The notes beneath the pieces are model-generated. The model saw only the letters and a program-made list of their open reading frames with translations. It ran no database searches and was not told the DNA's origin. 64,000 bases of DNA from Lethocerus indicus (lineage: Eukaryota; Arthropoda; Insecta; Hemiptera; Belostomatidae). The translations under genes were made by a program, and so were the position numbers. The stretch lies in contig JACDQD010000002.1 in the NCBI GenBank assembly GCA_019843655.1, positions 19,553,154 to 19,617,153 on the forward strand. Reading direction: 5' to 3'. Shown here one piece after another: positions 63,001 to 64,000 of the stretch (its first letter is position 1; each line of letters starts with the position of its first letter).

Positions 63001-63946
63001 TTTTATCATTGATACAAAACATATTTTATCATTGATTAACCGTCTTAGAAACCTTAAACAAAAATCACATCCCTTCAGAAGATCGAACCCGAAAAAAGTA
63101 AGCTGTACAATATTCTATACGATATACTTAAAAAATATATGGAAATATTAATTAATAGCGATGAACCAAAATTTGTAAAAAATATAAACCTTTCGTGACA
63201 GAGGAGCTTTAATTGTACTTTTTTCAATTCTAGAAGTTTTTAAATTCTTGTTATCATCCTGTTATCATTAAAAACTAATTGAACTTTTAACTTCGTATGA
63301 GTTAGGAATTGGAAAAGGAAAAGAAATCCTCTGTACTGTCTATAATAAATTATTATTATTATATTCTCATTATATATTAAGTATAGAGTTATAGTATTGA
63401 AAGAAAATAAGTAATTCAATTACAAATATATTTCATTACATTGCGCCAAAATATATACATTATCATGGCAACCTTATAAAATAGAGACATTTCTCAGAAT
63501 TTTATATATTTAGTGTTGTGAGAGAATAAATGTAAGAGAACTGTTATCGTAAAATTTAATATTACATACATTTATTTCACTTCGTGTTCGAAAAGAGCAA
63601 GTAGGTACTAAATTAGCATTCTTATTGACATGGGAAATTATCTTATCTTTATGTAAATATTTTGAAATGGAACAGAATATTCAAATACAAAATTAATTTC
63701 TTAAATCGCAACTCTTTTTAGAAAAGCCTTTTTTGAGAATCCGCGACTGCAAGATCTATAATTCTAACTTATGCTAAATGAAACTATAAAACACATTGAA
63801 AAATGTAAATATTTTGCATGTGTTTACATGTGCTCAATCAAAAATTGATTAAGCTATTATTATTGTTCCACTCATATTTATTTATTGGTGGTGCAGTATA
63901 TTTTCAACTGTACTGCAGACTGAAAATTGAGACATTTTTCAACAAT
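62788..63946. other. AT-rich interval upstream of GANAB
   Basis: GANAB 5' UTR and promoter on the left, then about 900 bases of AT-rich sequence with no coding signal. GC content rises only in the last 50 bases, where another gene may begin. Confidence 0.5.
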
Positions 63947-64000
63947 ATGTTGGCACGCACTTCCCGAGATCACGGTGGCAGCGTTCAGTTGGTAAAATGG
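63947..64000 (+). CDS. Possible 5' end of another gene, cut by the window edge
   Basis: The last 54 bases form an open frame of 18 codons from an ATG with A at -3, beginning MLARTSRDHGGSVQL. Base content switches abruptly from very AT-rich to GC-balanced with several CpGs, as at the unmethylated first exon of a housekeeping gene. A GTAAAA at 63990-63995 could be a splice donor. The arginine-rich start would fit a mitochondrial targeting peptide, but that is a guess. The piece GTTCAGTTGGTAAAATGG also resembles a tRNA D-arm, so a tRNA-derived element is an alternative. Too short to identify. Confidence 0.22.
   Translation, partial: MLARTSRDHGGSVQLVKW

Noticed and set aside
1..64000. CRISPR arrays, prophage or bacterial operons
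   Set aside because: No regularly spaced repeats or prokaryotic gene layout; the genes are spliced animal genes.

Overview
This is eukaryotic nuclear DNA, most likely from an insect or another arthropod. The genes have spliceosomal introns, AT-rich introns and intergenic DNA, and (TA)n/(GT)n microsatellites. The recognisable proteins are ordinary animal housekeeping proteins. I cannot name the species.

Layout: (1) About 1-45,700 is a gene desert. I find no open frame there that looks like a conserved protein, no RNA gene I can support and no recognisable transposon. It consists of unique sequence with normal to high CpG content, GC-raised patches of a few hundred bases, AT microsatellites, many short inverted repeats and a recurrent word TGGCCCAGTTT. 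The likeliest reading is a regulatory landscape for a gene outside the window, or plain intergenic DNA. (2) 45,847-47,283 (+) is a 478-codon open frame with coding-like third positions but no family I recognise. (3) 48,581-62,787 is a compact cluster of four housekeeping genes, whose exons I assembled by hand: ITFG2 (-, 6 exons), IMMP2L (-, 1 exon), VPS26C (+, 7 exons) and GANAB (-, 17 exons). All four coding sequences splice in frame from start to stop. (4) 62,788-64,000 is the GANAB upstream region, with a possible first coding exon of another gene at the right edge.

The cluster is tightly packed. The IMMP2L stop and the ITFG2 start are seven bases apart on the same strand, which suggests a dicistronic transcript or an internal promoter. 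IMMP2L and VPS26C diverge from a 354-bp shared promoter. VPS26C and GANAB converge with poly(A) signals that appear to overlap. The products act in separate places: amino-acid sensing upstream of mTORC1 (ITFG2/KICSTOR), mitochondrial inner-membrane proteolysis (IMMP2L), endosomal recycling (VPS26C/Retriever) and ER glycoprotein quality control (GANAB). The clustering therefore reflects compact housekeeping organisation, not a pathway.

CpG content falls sharply close to 47.3-47.8 kb. The desert and the 478-codon frame are CpG-rich, whereas the bodies of the four housekeeping genes are strongly CpG-poor. That pattern fits historical germline gene-body methylation.
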